This document shows positions 9,601-18,395 of a stretch of 56,770 nt of DNA, one piece after another. The stretch's first letter is position 1. Every line of letters starts with the position of its first letter. Below the pieces are notes generated by a model, which saw only the letters and a list, made by a program, of their open reading frames with translations, was not told the DNA's origin and made no database searches. Origin of the DNA: a virus; IMG/VR virus record IMGVR_UViG_3300032893_000054, positions 1 through 56,770 of that record; one strand, 5' to 3'. Both the position numbers and the translations under genes were made by a program.

Positions 9601-11135
9601 TCAAGGCTGACGGCGGTGGCTGCGGTTCACCTGCTCTCCCGACGGCCACGGCCAGCGGACAGACCTCTGTCGCCACCGGGCCGGGCACGACCTACACCGC
9701 GCAGAATCCCGGCTTCAACGATTCCACGACGGTGAACTCCGGCAGCGCATACACGCTGGCCTGTCCATCTACGACGCAGGGGGACAACGCGCACGCGGTG
9801 CATTTCGCGTCTGGTGCCAACACTTCCCCGCTCATACCCGATTCCACAGCCAGCGGCTGCGCCAGCACGATTTACACAGTATTCATCGATAGCGGCGGGC
9901 CATACACGTTCGGCCGCACCAACTCCAGCGACACGTTCACGACCTACGTGAACGGGTTTCTGGCTACCACGGGCGCGGCCAGCTTTCAGGTCGCCGCCGG
10001 ACAGTACTTCACGATTAACAATGGCGCTACGAACCTGTGGGAGGTTCGGATCAGCGTGGCCATGCCGCTGCTGGCCGCCGACACGTCCGGCTCCGGCACA
10101 GCACAGTCCGCGAATACGATCCCGGTGTTCACGCCTCAATCCGGCAACTGCATCATCTACACCACTACGACCACGAACAGCAGCACCGGGCTGACGGTCA
10201 ACATCAACAGTCTGGGAGCCAAGTCGGTCGCGGTCGCGGGGACATCCGGCTACACCACCACGCTGACTACATCTCCGCACTCGATTCCGGCCAGCACGCC
10301 GATCCCGCTGTGTTACAACGGCACGCAGTGGGGCGCGGTACAGAACGGGTTGCTGCCGACCGCGTCCGGCGGACCCGAGAGTTCGATCACCGCCTCTGCC
10401 GCGTCGAACACGATCGCTGAGAACGCTGCAGGAGACTGGATCGCTCGCAACGGCGTCGAGACCGCCGCGCTCACCGCGCCGTGGTCCTTCAGCGATGCCA
10501 ACTCCTCCAACAACAACACGAACATCGGCCTGCTGGTCGGCGCTACCGGAACCTCCACCGGCGGTATCGGGCTGCTGGTCTACGACGTCAGCGGGACGGG
10601 TGACATCTTCCGCGCCTACAGCGGCGGCTCGGTCACATCGAACGTGTACACAGCAGGAACGCTCGAAGCCAACGTCACTGCTGGCGGCGTGGTCAACGCG
10701 GCGACCGGGTTCCGGATCGCCAACGCCGCAGCCAGCGGGCACTTCCCCTGTGGCAATGGCACTAACTATGTCGATTGCACGAATGTCACAGGCGCGACCT
10801 ATGCTACCGCCACCAAGTGCGCAGCCGCAGGCAGCGCTGCGAATCCTTCTGTAGCCTCCTGCTCGGCAGCGCCAGCAGGCTCGTTCTCCTGCGCCACCAA
10901 CGCCTCCGCCGGAACCTGCACGATCAACACTTCGGCAGTCACCGCGAGCAGCGCGATATTCGTGCAGCCGGATTCCAGCCTCGGGACGTTGCTCTCGGTG
11001 ACCTGCAACACCACCGCAGACACGGCGCTCACCGCGCCTCGTGTATCGGCCCGCAGCGCTGGCACCAGCTTCACGATCACGCTAGGCACATTCTCTACTA
11101 ATCCGCTGTGCTTCAACTACTGGGTGGTGAACTGA
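6669..11135 (+). CDS. Giant secreted-type tail fibre/spike protein, 1488 aa
   Basis: N-terminus is a textbook Sec signal peptide: MIKR, then a Leu-rich core, then an AAAQS cleavage region. The mature part is Ser/Thr/Gly/Asn-rich with many cysteines. A GDNSTKIATDAFV motif near residue 332 is the repeat widespread in phage fibre proteins. Residues about 500-950 hold alternating short strands (KIKNVSFDCQQI, SGFDTATILNC) typical of a pectate-lyase-like right-handed beta-helix, as in tailspikes. The C-terminal 400 residues contain beta-sandwich repeats. Likely receptor-binding or polysaccharide-acting. A cleavable signal peptide is not expected for a protein built into virions in the cytoplasm. 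Confidence 0.7.
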   Translation: MIKRLAFLLLLLSGIAAAQSTGILSPGGVGVSCNAVTAASANNPGTAGGCTSFNLLASGGQLPGFYTWTVSTTGSPSGLSVKLMGSVDGTNWTQVDVVSSATTTNDGPYAYRFLGCIVATLSGGSSPTATCLISVGTSGTGGGGAGITITTVAGLASVSGKKNGTIATVTDGASASDCTTGSGSTVVNCQYNGSAWSQVVAASSGSTAFSALTTSTNTTATLTCGTGCAITTSGSGTNTATNTTGVNGAAVPASKTIVGTNGSNQLVDASSATLNNNTNGTAASLSAILANTLGGTGANSSTSNGVAQVSSGTWSFSTGLANGTTATTQTTGDNSTKIATDAFVASSILPTGTQGYSVFNTSGSTAYAPSSAAGVDSTQFSGTDRCAAAKTDWTTNGAVSPVNMVGEQSNETTQLLTCSSNPFPVVAAFGGSDTNNGGVFWLPQGALNPAFGLQVGMDGVLIQGVGMEANNSVRQGSFIIPHSGWSSFSAPAATCSPGSGGGAVCTNYNPFLLALGPVVGYTSTYTTASGPYNTKIKNVSFDCQQIAGLGGVSDVGQELSGFDTATILNCRTVSFFQQFDTADQVAIQHLYVRHPNTSSVEANTTPATGLSWFNDTNGNVLLQWTNSPTATPGCGMTVLVSNASAGGTHSNTINGPWQVSGLVDASGNLLICDRTAGTASDLSGHFSGTAKQVIFDTPLTLADSQSTNTNAIAEFFTTGMDVQATSARTVPDMTITSNITDFTNGIYARVTTSGTTITYSSGNHWLTSTSGTVHINGVGYTISGTCGSTSTCTTVQTLPTYATPVVFDSGMQAPWCELTVSGNAVSYDGTHVEEAENGICVGLEQQTIGLTMTNVSPGVYLQNGIHLFSTFGACLGCTFRPSQVYTGSISVYNSFVDDFNHNTLTSANNPYVTYMTGWSGIVGDVEVWAQTCSEMTNGWCNSGSGSAATKTYYNNGVAQIILNGTGTIALSGCAGMYIKADGGGCGSPALPTATASGQTSVATGPGTTYTAQNPGFNDSTTVNSGSAYTLACPSTTQGDNAHAVHFASGANTSPLIPDSTASGCASTIYTVFIDSGGPYTFGRTNSSDTFTTYVNGFLATTGAASFQVAAGQYFTINNGATNLWEVRISVAMPLLAADTSGSGTAQSANTIPVFTPQSGNCIIYTTTTTNSSTGLTVNINSLGAKSVAVAGTSGYTTTLTTSPHSIPASTPIPLCYNGTQWGAVQNGLLPTASGGPESSITASAASNTIAENAAGDWIARNGVETAALTAPWSFSDANSSNNNTNIGLLVGATGTSTGGIGLLVYDVSGTGDIFRAYSGGSVTSNVYTAGTLEANVTAGGVVNAATGFRIANAAASGHFPCGNGTNYVDCTNVTGATYATATKCAAAGSAANPSVASCSAAPAGSFSCATNASAGTCTINTSAVTASSAIFVQPDSSLGTLLSVTCNTTADTALTAPRVSARSAGTSFTITLGTFSTNPLCFNYWVVN

Positions 11136-13396
11136 TGCGGCAGCTCCTCTTCGTCCTTGGCTTCGCGCTACTGTGTCCGTACTCGTGGGCGGTGTCCTAC
11201 GTCTCGGCCTCACACACGGTATGCCTGCAGACGACCGCGTCCGCCGGAGTGGCTTGCACGCTTGGGGCAGCGACGACTGCGGGCAACACCGTCGTCGTGG
11301 GCATGTCGCTCAAGACGCCGACGCGCACCATCACGAACATGGTGGGTTCGGCTGCATCGGCTTTCTTCATGCAGATCACGCCTGTCACGCCGAATGGTTC
11401 CAGCGATGGCGCGGTGATCCTGATCTGCTTCAGTTGCGCCTCGCTCACCACGGTCACGCCGACGTTGAGTGGGACCAGCATCTACGCCCTTTCCGTGGAA
11501 GAGTACGCCAGTGTGGGAGCGATTGGCGGCTGGGTCTCGGCGACGGGAAGCTCCACGACGCCATCCGTGTCCATCACCACGACCGACAGCAACAACTGGA
11601 TCGTGGCGGTCACTTCCAACCTGGGTAACGCAGGCATCCCCACAGCGAACACGGGCAACCTGCGGGACGCAAACCGCACCGGCACGACCTCCAGCCACGT
11701 CGCGATCGGCGCCTGTGATAACACAGTAGCCTCGCCGGGGAGTGTGACCTGTTCCGACACAATTACCAGCGGCGTGTGGGCGGCGGTGGGAGTCGAGCTG
11801 CGCACCGTGTCGACGCCTGTGGCCTGTTCTGCTCCGTGTCCCGCGCTGGTGCAGTATGCCCAGTGGGGATCAAACGACGGCGGGACACCAGAAGCGGCAC
11901 AGTTCATAGGGAGCCTGCCACAAGCCACGCTATCCAATAACCTGCTCGTCTGTGGCACTGGATTCGACAATTCCGACGGGTCACACTCGGTAGCGTTCTC
12001 CAGTTTCACCATCGACGGAACGTCATTCACGGCTGGACCGACCTCGAACGACGGGACGCGCATCCTCGGGTTGTATTACATCGCTGGTATTGCAGCAGGG
12101 AAACAGAAGCTGGACTTGGAGTTGACGGCCACCACGTTCGACATCCAAGTGTGGTGTGCCGAATTCTATGACGTAGCCACATCCACACCTGTAGACGGCA
12201 CTTCTACGAGTGCATCTGGTATCACCGGGCCATTGGTGCAACCGGGAAGTATCACGACGACTGCCGACAACGATCTTATATTTGTGGCGGGGGTGAACGA
12301 CGCTACTCTTAGCGCCGCCCACGTTGCATCAGCCTATTCTCCTGCCGGAGGAAGCGGCGGTACAGGAACGCAGCGGCTGACAATGCTCGGCGATACGCGG
12401 CGGTTCGGCCCTTTCGCGTATTACCTGAACCAGCCGACGCACGGTGCGATCAACCCTGCGATGTATATCGATCAGGCGACGAAAGACACGTGGGGCATCG
12501 GGGCGATCGCGTTCAAGTCCGCCTCCGCTGGTACAGCTCCGTCTGGGATGTATATCGCCCGAGACATCGTAGAAATCCCCAACGCGACGACCTACCGGAT
12601 CGACTCTCCCTGCGTCGGCAACCTGCTGGTCGCGCTGGGTTCCACGCAGCCCTCCCAAGCGAAGATCACGGGCATCACCGACGCCTCGAACAACACTTAT
12701 ACGTGGATCGGCTCCAGCACCACGCAGCCGCAGATCCTGTACGTCGGCAACGCCCTCTGCAACAACCTGAACTACCGTCAGGCCACAATCACGATGAACA
12801 GCGTCGCCGTGGTAGACCCGATCCATATCTACGATGTCGTTGGGGCGAACGCTACTCCGCTGGACACGTCGGTGACGACCAGCACTTCCGGCGCCTCGGC
12901 GTCTGGTGGGCTGGTGAACTCGGGCAGCCAGAATCAGGCGCACTACGCGGTGTCCTCGGTCACCTGCACGAACAGCGCCAACTCGAACTCGGTGATGAAC
13001 TTTACTCCATCCACGAGCAGCGGGATCGCGTTCGTGGTAGAGAACAATGGGCAAGGGCCGGAATGCGGAGCCTCCAGCACGAATAACGTTCCCGACATGG
13101 CGTGGTTCGGCGGTGAAGATGACGCCTGCTGCGGAACGCTGGATTCATCGTCCGGCTACGGACACGTAGCGTATTCGAGCACAAGCGCGTGGACGTGGAC
13201 CTTCAACTGGGCCAACTGCCTAGCGGACACGCCGAACACAGGCTGCGCTTCAGGTACCGGGCCGGGGAACGCTCCGGGGTCAAGCTATTCCATGTCACTG
13301 GCGGCGTTCAAAGCGGCCGGCGGTGGAGCGAGCGGCCACTGTAACGGCTGCGAGTTGTCGCAGGTAGCCATGCCACAGAAAGAGGTGGGACAGTGA
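11135..13396 (+). CDS. Secreted-type beta-sandwich repeat protein, 753 aa
   Basis: I chose ATG 11135 (TGATG overlap with the upstream stop) because it puts a signal peptide exactly at the N-terminus: MRQLLFVLGFALLCPYSWAVS. The protein reads as three related beta-sandwich (jelly-roll-like) units, with recurring patterns such as GNTVVVGMSL, NNLLVCGTGF, GNLLVALGST and later T(D/N)..NWIVAV or DNDLIFVAG. Such repeats occur in extracellular proteins of soil bacteria. Cysteine pairs (VACSAPCPAL, CNGCEL) suggest disulphides. Binding to a glycan or surface is likely but not shown. No catalytic motif was seen. Confidence 0.65.
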   Translation: MRQLLFVLGFALLCPYSWAVSYVSASHTVCLQTTASAGVACTLGAATTAGNTVVVGMSLKTPTRTITNMVGSAASAFFMQITPVTPNGSSDGAVILICFSCASLTTVTPTLSGTSIYALSVEEYASVGAIGGWVSATGSSTTPSVSITTTDSNNWIVAVTSNLGNAGIPTANTGNLRDANRTGTTSSHVAIGACDNTVASPGSVTCSDTITSGVWAAVGVELRTVSTPVACSAPCPALVQYAQWGSNDGGTPEAAQFIGSLPQATLSNNLLVCGTGFDNSDGSHSVAFSSFTIDGTSFTAGPTSNDGTRILGLYYIAGIAAGKQKLDLELTATTFDIQVWCAEFYDVATSTPVDGTSTSASGITGPLVQPGSITTTADNDLIFVAGVNDATLSAAHVASAYSPAGGSGGTGTQRLTMLGDTRRFGPFAYYLNQPTHGAINPAMYIDQATKDTWGIGAIAFKSASAGTAPSGMYIARDIVEIPNATTYRIDSPCVGNLLVALGSTQPSQAKITGITDASNNTYTWIGSSTTQPQILYVGNALCNNLNYRQATITMNSVAVVDPIHIYDVVGANATPLDTSVTTSTSGASASGGLVNSGSQNQAHYAVSSVTCTNSANSNSVMNFTPSTSSGIAFVVENNGQGPECGASSTNNVPDMAWFGGEDDACCGTLDSSSGYGHVAYSSTSAWTWTFNWANCLADTPNTGCASGTGPGNAPGSSYSMSLAAFKAAGGGASGHCNGCELSQVAMPQKEVGQ

Positions 13397-15807
13397 AATA
13401 CCTGACACTCATCCTCGCGCTGTCCTGCGTGGCGCAGGCGCAACTCTGGAATGGGCTGCTATCCAACGCGCGCGCGGGGAACACTTGGTCCACGGCCGGA
13501 GCCGATCCGACGGTAGAATATGCCACCCGAACCACTTGTACCACGCTGGCAGCAGGCTCCACTGCAGCCCAGATCAACACGGCGATCAAGAATTGCGCGG
13601 CGGCACATTTAGCGGATGCCGGAGGAGTCGTAGTGTTGTCGGCGGGAAGTTACTCTATTGGCACGGCTGGCATCGACTTCTCCCACAACAATTGCGGCAC
13701 CGTTTCACAGGGTTGCTCAAACGTTACCCTGCGCGGAGCTGGAGCCGATCAGACAACGCTTACCCTATCCAACTCGACAACCAGTTGTCCGGAGTCGGGT
13801 GGAGTAGACATCTGCATCGCTCCTCAAGGCACAGGGCTAGGATATGACGGATCGACGGACAACATCGCCAGTTGGACTGCCGGATACTCTCAAGGCACAA
13901 CCTCGATCACGATCAACAGTTTCTCGAAAGGGGCGATCGGCAATTGGTCGGTTGGAAGCATTGTGTTCCTCGATCAGATGGATGTAGCGAACACGCCTTA
14001 CCCCACTACCGGACTTCTAATTTGCAATCAGGGAAACTGCGGACAAGGAAACGTAAGCGGAAGGCCGAATCGCTCTCTGACGGAGCCGCAAATCATCACT
14101 TCGGTCTCTGGCTCGGGGCCGTGGACGATTGGCATCAAGCCCGGAATCAGGACGCCGAACTGGTTTACCAATGCGAGCACTTGCGCGAACGGAAGTGGCG
14201 TGGGAAGCTCCAGCCCGTGCAATCCTCAGATATGGGGTAACTCTGGCAAGGCGATCTCCGGCGTCGGGCTGGAGAACATGACTCTGGATCTGTCCAGTGC
14301 TCTCAGTAACTTCTCCGTGGTGCAGTGTTTCGGCTGCTACAACGTGTGGATTCGCGGGATCAAGTTCATCGACACGCACGGAGACACGGAGACCGGGGCG
14401 AACGGCTTCTACAATTTCTGGCCTCTGCAATCCACCAACGTAACGTACCGGGACAACTATTCGCAGAACTCTCCACCAGTCTCGAACTACTATTCCATGT
14501 CCTGCTGGACGAGCGGCGATGAACTTTATGAGAACAACATTGACGTTCACAAACCGTTCAACTTCATGGCGGAGGGATGCATAGGGTCGGTCAGCGCCTA
14601 CAACTTTGCTTTGGATATGTATTACACGCATTGTCACGGTTGCGGTACGGATACAGGCTGGCAACAGAACTCGAACTATCGTCACGGTGGGACGGACATG
14701 CTCGGCCTCTTTGAAGGGAATATCGGGACAGGTGTGATCGGTGATGAGGTGTTTGGAGCCTCCGACCTATACACCTCGTTTCGTAGCTTCTATTCAGGGC
14801 GCGACCCGAACGGCGGTGCTCCAGCAGGAGGAAAGACGGAGCAGACAACGGCGGTCCTTCTGTATCCCCCCAACCGTTTCTGGAACATCATCGGCGACGT
14901 TCTAGGGACACCGAGCTACCACACGACTTACGTCTGCGCTCCTCCGAACGTGTCCGGGAGTTGCGCGAACAACAATGCAGGAAACTTCGTTGCCGATATT
15001 TACTCGCTCGGATATCCGGATGGATATGCGGGCTCCAATGATTCCTACACCAGCAGTAGCATGGTCAAGTGGGCTAACTTTGACACGGTGACGAACGCTG
15101 TCAGGTATTGCAGTCCCGCGGATCCTAGCTTCGCATCGGCACCTTGTAGCAGCACGTCGGAAGTGGCAACCAGTCTTTCGGACGGATTCTCAAACGTTGA
15201 CCCGTATTCTGGCTTAGGCCATACACTGCCCAACTCTCTGTTTCACGCATCGCAACCGTCATGGTGGCCTGCGTCGAAAACATGGCCCATCATCGGGCCG
15301 GACATCACGGGTGGCAATGTCGTGCGCTGCACGAGCGGCACCTACTCCGGGAACGTGGTTCCGAACTCCAGTTATTGTTCTGGAGGCACGAGCGCTTCGG
15401 TAGGAGCAGGCACGGTCTACAGTAACCCCGCGATGGACTGCTATTTCAACACGATGGGCGGGGCGCCGAACGGGGGATTCGAGAATCTGACGTTCAATGC
15501 CGATACCTGTTACCCGACCGGAGCAAGTACCTACATGATCACCGTGTCCTCGATCGTCGGCCACGGCACGATCACCGACTCCCAAGGGCTCATCAACTGC
15601 CCCGGCACCTGCACGACGTCCGCCGCGTCCGGCTCCGACGTGCTCACCGAGTCGCCGGGCACGGGATACACGTTCACCTCGTGGGGCGGCGGGACGTGCT
15701 CCGGCTCGGCGACAACGTGCACCGTCAGCGGGCCAGGGCCGGTCAGCGTGACTGCAACATTCACAGCGAACCCGGTGACACCGGCAGCGGTGCCGTATCT
15801 GCAGTAG
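13393..15807 (+). CDS. Secreted-type right-handed beta-helix protein with C-terminal InlB-like domain, 804 aa
   Basis: GTG start overlaps the previous stop (GTGA). The signal peptide is MKYLTLILALSCVAQAQ. Residues about 50-130 (NTAIKNCAA, GGVVVLSAGSYSIG, SNVTLRGAGADQTTLTL) are the classic opening of a pectate-lyase-like beta-helix, and further rungs run to about residue 560. The last ~90 residues (SIVGHGTITDS..., GTGYTFTSWGGGTCSG, PVSVTATF) match the divergent InlB B-repeat type found on bacterial surfaces. That domain is clearly more GC-rich than the beta-helix before it, suggesting module exchange. Probable polysaccharide-binding or cleaving spike. Confidence 0.7.
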   Translation: MKYLTLILALSCVAQAQLWNGLLSNARAGNTWSTAGADPTVEYATRTTCTTLAAGSTAAQINTAIKNCAAAHLADAGGVVVLSAGSYSIGTAGIDFSHNNCGTVSQGCSNVTLRGAGADQTTLTLSNSTTSCPESGGVDICIAPQGTGLGYDGSTDNIASWTAGYSQGTTSITINSFSKGAIGNWSVGSIVFLDQMDVANTPYPTTGLLICNQGNCGQGNVSGRPNRSLTEPQIITSVSGSGPWTIGIKPGIRTPNWFTNASTCANGSGVGSSSPCNPQIWGNSGKAISGVGLENMTLDLSSALSNFSVVQCFGCYNVWIRGIKFIDTHGDTETGANGFYNFWPLQSTNVTYRDNYSQNSPPVSNYYSMSCWTSGDELYENNIDVHKPFNFMAEGCIGSVSAYNFALDMYYTHCHGCGTDTGWQQNSNYRHGGTDMLGLFEGNIGTGVIGDEVFGASDLYTSFRSFYSGRDPNGGAPAGGKTEQTTAVLLYPPNRFWNIIGDVLGTPSYHTTYVCAPPNVSGSCANNNAGNFVADIYSLGYPDGYAGSNDSYTSSSMVKWANFDTVTNAVRYCSPADPSFASAPCSSTSEVATSLSDGFSNVDPYSGLGHTLPNSLFHASQPSWWPASKTWPIIGPDITGGNVVRCTSGTYSGNVVPNSSYCSGGTSASVGAGTVYSNPAMDCYFNTMGGAPNGGFENLTFNADTCYPTGASTYMITVSSIVGHGTITDSQGLINCPGTCTTSAASGSDVLTESPGTGYTFTSWGGGTCSGSATTCTVSGPGPVSVTATFTANPVTPAAVPYLQ

Positions 15808-15826
15808 GGACTTATAGGAGGCGGTA

Positions 15827-16144
15827 ATGGATCAACTGATTGGAATGCTAGGGCAGTTCATCATGGCGCACCCACACTGGGCGATCGTGGCGCTGGTGGG
15901 GAGCTGGGTGCTGTCGAATGTGGTCAGCGCCATGCCGTCGCCGGACCAGGGAAGCGGCAAGGGGTACAAGTTCCTGTTCACGCTGGGCCACGGGATGATG
16001 GGATCGCTGGGACGGGTGATCCCATGGCTGCGGCTGCCGTCGGACCCGTCGCGCAAGGATCCATCGTTCTTCGGCAAGCCGGACGCGACGGGGGGTCAGA
16101 GTATAGCACAACCTCCGACTCCTCCCGAGGCACCTAAGCCGTAA
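15827..16144 (+). CDS. Small single-TM protein, 105 aa (holin candidate)
   Basis: Starts after GGAGGCGGTA. One membrane helix (WAIVALVGSWVLSNVVSAM) lies at about residues 17-36, followed by a weakly amphipathic segment (FLFTLGHGMMGSLGRVI) and a Pro/basic tail. It opens a run of membrane and lipoprotein genes at the end of the late operon, where lysis genes commonly sit. No family is recognised. A holin role is inference from size, topology and position. Confidence 0.5.
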   Translation: MDQLIGMLGQFIMAHPHWAIVALVGSWVLSNVVSAMPSPDQGSGKGYKFLFTLGHGMMGSLGRVIPWLRLPSDPSRKDPSFFGKPDATGGQSIAQPPTPPEAPKP

Positions 16145-16205
16145 TTCCTGAAAGTGTAACAAGAAGTGGCAGCCGTCATTCGTCTGGAGAGGAAAGGGTA
16201 AAGTG

Positions 16206-16757
16206 ATGACGTGGGGCCTCAGCCCGAAAACGTGGGAGTGGGTTGGTTACTTGGGCTGGTGCTTCTCTATCTACGCAGCCTATCTGTTCGTGTCGACGAT
16301 CTTCGGCGGGAGCAGGCCGAAACACGCCGAATCGTGGATGAAGTTTGTGCAACGGTTGTCGAAATGGAGAGATCGGCTGAAGGAGAAGGGTAGGGCGCAT
16401 CAGGTGGCGATTGCGAACCTCATCGCGCTCCTGTGTCTGGTGATCATCGTCGGCGGGAGCTGGGGCAAGGCCTTCCCGGTGGTCGAGGAGCACAACGTGA
16501 CGATTCTGGCGCGGCTCGGGGATGGAGATTTCGCGTACCGTAGCGACGAGGAGCCAGGCGGAGGCGAGTTCCGGCCGTGCACGACGGACGTGGAGGCGGG
16601 CGTGGACGTGCTCAACCTGCTGAAGGGCGCGGTAGGGTACACTGCGGAGCACGCCCGGTGGGAGGAACGAGGGACGTGCAAGAGCATCCGGCGCGCGGAT
16701 CTGGGATTCTGGTTCAGAGATGAAGCGACTAACTTCGAATACAGGAGAGCACAATGA
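16206..16757 (+). CDS. Two-TM membrane protein, 183 aa
   Basis: ATG at 16206 (an overlapping GTG at 16203 is equally possible), preceded by GGAGAGGAAAGGG. TM1 lies about residues 14-33 (YLGWCFSIYAAYLFVSTIF). A basic linker follows (KWRDRLKEKGRAH), then TM2 about 67-85 (IANLIALLCLVIIVGGSWG), then a 100-residue, probably extracytoplasmic domain with Cys at two sites. Possible roles are holin, antiholin or inner-membrane spanin. It lies upstream of a lipoprotein gene, but no spanin signature is obvious. Confidence 0.55.
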   Translation: MTWGLSPKTWEWVGYLGWCFSIYAAYLFVSTIFGGSRPKHAESWMKFVQRLSKWRDRLKEKGRAHQVAIANLIALLCLVIIVGGSWGKAFPVVEEHNVTILARLGDGDFAYRSDEEPGGGEFRPCTTDVEAGVDVLNLLKGAVGYTAEHARWEERGTCKSIRRADLGFWFRDEATNFEYRRAQ

Positions 16758-16939
16758 GCAACGGTGGTCCCCCCAACAAATTCCCGCAACAGGTTGACCT
16801 GACCAACGTTCCACCCGGCCAGCGCGCTGCCGTGCTGGGCGCGGCATGGCAAGACTACTACGACGTTTACCATCAGTGGCCGAACACGTGGGTCACGGTG
16901 GGCGATATCATATACCTCGGAGGCTACGGACGGCCATAA
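16754..16939 (+). CDS. Small conserved-looking protein, 61 aa
   Basis: ATG overlaps the preceding stop (ATGA) and follows AGGAGAGCACA. It is soluble, with the Pro-rich motif VDLTNVPPGQRAAVLGAAWQ and an aromatic C-terminus. I do not recognise it. Coupling to the membrane protein gene suggests a shared function. Confidence 0.5.
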   Translation: MSNGGPPNKFPQQVDLTNVPPGQRAAVLGAAWQDYYDVYHQWPNTWVTVGDIIYLGGYGRP

Positions 16940-16976
16940 CCCACAACCCTCATCTCCGCTCAGAGACGAGACAACG

Positions 16977-17669
16977 ATGATCATCGATCCGAATAACGAG
17001 TTCAACTCCGCGTGGTTCGTGGCGCCGTGGAACCCCGGCATCGGGCCGGTCCAGCCGAACGTGGCAACGGTCACTCCCGCGTCCGCCGGCAACCCGAACC
17101 TGCAAGTGTATATCGACGGGCCGAGTGGTTACAGCAACATGCTGGCGGCGCTGCATCGGCCGTTCATGCCGCTGTCGAACCTCGGCAACCTGTCCAAGGT
17201 GGCGTTCTCGTTTTCCTTCAACCTGATCACGGACAAGAACATCGGCCTGCTGCAGGCGCTGGAGTTCGAGGTGCGTCCGGTGTTCATCGACCAGCACGGT
17301 CGGTGCTGCAACGTCAACAACTGCATGCAGATGAATTTCGTCAATCCCAAAGGCGCGATCCAGGCGTATGCGAGCCCCACGAACGTGTGGGCGGACACAG
17401 GCATCAGGATACCGCCGCTCGAGCCCAAGGAGACGTACCCGATCCAGGTGAACTACGTGACGGACATGCTGAACGGATTCAACAGCACGCCGTCGGTCAC
17501 CATCATGGGGAAGACGTATCCACTGCCGGCGATGTTCCAGAACGTGCCTGCTCCGATCATGAGCCCGCCGTGGACCAGCGCCATGTACATGCAGATTCAG
17601 ATGGACTTGGCCAAGGCGGGCGGCAAGGTGATGACCGAGTACAACGATATGAACATAAATTGGAACTGA
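16977..17669 (+). CDS. Unknown beta-rich protein, 230 aa
   Basis: No signal peptide and no membrane helix. Strand-rich sequence (KVAFSFSFNLIT, EFEVRPVFIDQHG, TYPIQVNYVTDM) with a CC..NNC cluster near residue 105, compatible with a lectin-like or jelly-roll beta sandwich. The ATG lies within GACAACGATG and has only a weak SD. Its place beside the secreted fibre genes suggests a virion or surface role. Function unknown. Confidence 0.5.
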   Translation: MIIDPNNEFNSAWFVAPWNPGIGPVQPNVATVTPASAGNPNLQVYIDGPSGYSNMLAALHRPFMPLSNLGNLSKVAFSFSFNLITDKNIGLLQALEFEVRPVFIDQHGRCCNVNNCMQMNFVNPKGAIQAYASPTNVWADTGIRIPPLEPKETYPIQVNYVTDMLNGFNSTPSVTIMGKTYPLPAMFQNVPAPIMSPPWTSAMYMQIQMDLAKAGGKVMTEYNDMNINWN

Positions 17670-17682
17670 AAGAGGAGGGCGT

Positions 17683-18051
17683 ATGCGTCGTCGAGTAGCG
17701 ATAGCAGTGCTCGGGTGTGGCATGGCGCTGGGGGCGGGATGCCATTCCAGTGCAATCAAGGCTCCGGTGCCGATCTCCGGATCCGTCAACCAGTTCGACT
17801 CTGACACCTACCGCGGGCTGATGGATGCCGAGGCGGCCATCAACTCACTCAAGGCGGATATCGCTGTGGGCAGGCTCACGGAGACGCCGACGATCAAGAC
17901 GGCGCTGAACCAGGCCATCACGGACTACAACGCCGCGAACGCGCTGTGGCAGGCGTACCACGCGACCGCGGGCGCCACGCAGCAGGCGGCGGTACAGGCC
18001 GCCATGACCAAGCTGAATGGAGACGTCACCGCGATCGGAGGTGCCAAGTGA
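17683..18051 (+). CDS. Lipoprotein, 122 aa (outer-membrane spanin candidate)
   Basis: MRRR plus a hydrophobic core and a lipobox (LGAGC, Cys about residue 20) mark it as a lipoprotein processed by signal peptidase II. The mature part is helical (INSLKADIAVGRL, ALNQAITDYNAANALWQAY). An outer-membrane spanin is possible given the place and lipobox, but it lacks the usual proline-rich region. It starts after AGAGGAGGGCGT and its stop overlaps the next gene. Confidence 0.55.
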   Translation: MRRRVAIAVLGCGMALGAGCHSSAIKAPVPISGSVNQFDSDTYRGLMDAEAAINSLKADIAVGRLTETPTIKTALNQAITDYNAANALWQAYHATAGATQQAAVQAAMTKLNGDVTAIGGAK

Positions 18052-18383
18052 ACTGGGTCACACTCATCACAGCGTTGCTCCCGGTGGCCGTCAGCGCGAT
18101 CCCATCGCTGTCTGCGGCTGTCAAAGAGATCATCATCGATATCAGTACGTCCCTTGGTGCGGTCTCGGCCTCGGGTGTGCTGACCGCCCCCTCCGCCTCG
18201 TCAGCGCTGGTGGCGCTGAGTGGAGTGATTGCGGCGTTGAAGGCGCAGCCGGGGATTCCGGCAGCCACGCTGCAGTTGATCGACGCTCTGGACCGGGCAG
18301 CGCAAGCCGGGCTGGCAGCGGATCAGGTGGCGCAGCAGGGCGTGGATCCGACGAAGGTGCAGCCGATAGCACCGTTGCCGTAG
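18048..18383 (+). CDS. Small hydrophobic/amphipathic protein, 111 aa
   Basis: The start is GTG 18048: GGAGG lies 5 bases upstream and GTGA overlaps the lipoprotein stop. The N-terminal region (WVTLITALLPVAVSAIPSLSAAVKEII) is a likely membrane or peripheral helix. The remainder is Ala-rich helical and ends VQPIAPLP. Last gene of the plus-strand late arm. It may belong with the lipoprotein in lysis or envelope interaction. No family recognised. Confidence 0.5.
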   Translation: MNWVTLITALLPVAVSAIPSLSAAVKEIIIDISTSLGAVSASGVLTAPSASSALVALSGVIAALKAQPGIPAATLQLIDALDRAAQAGLAADQVAQQGVDPTKVQPIAPLP

Positions 18384-18395
18384 CGATCGGGGCGT

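Noticed and set aside
9627-10742. Minus-strand open frame of 371 codons opposite the giant fibre gene
   Set aside because: Antisense shadow; Arg/Gly/Val composition and no start context.
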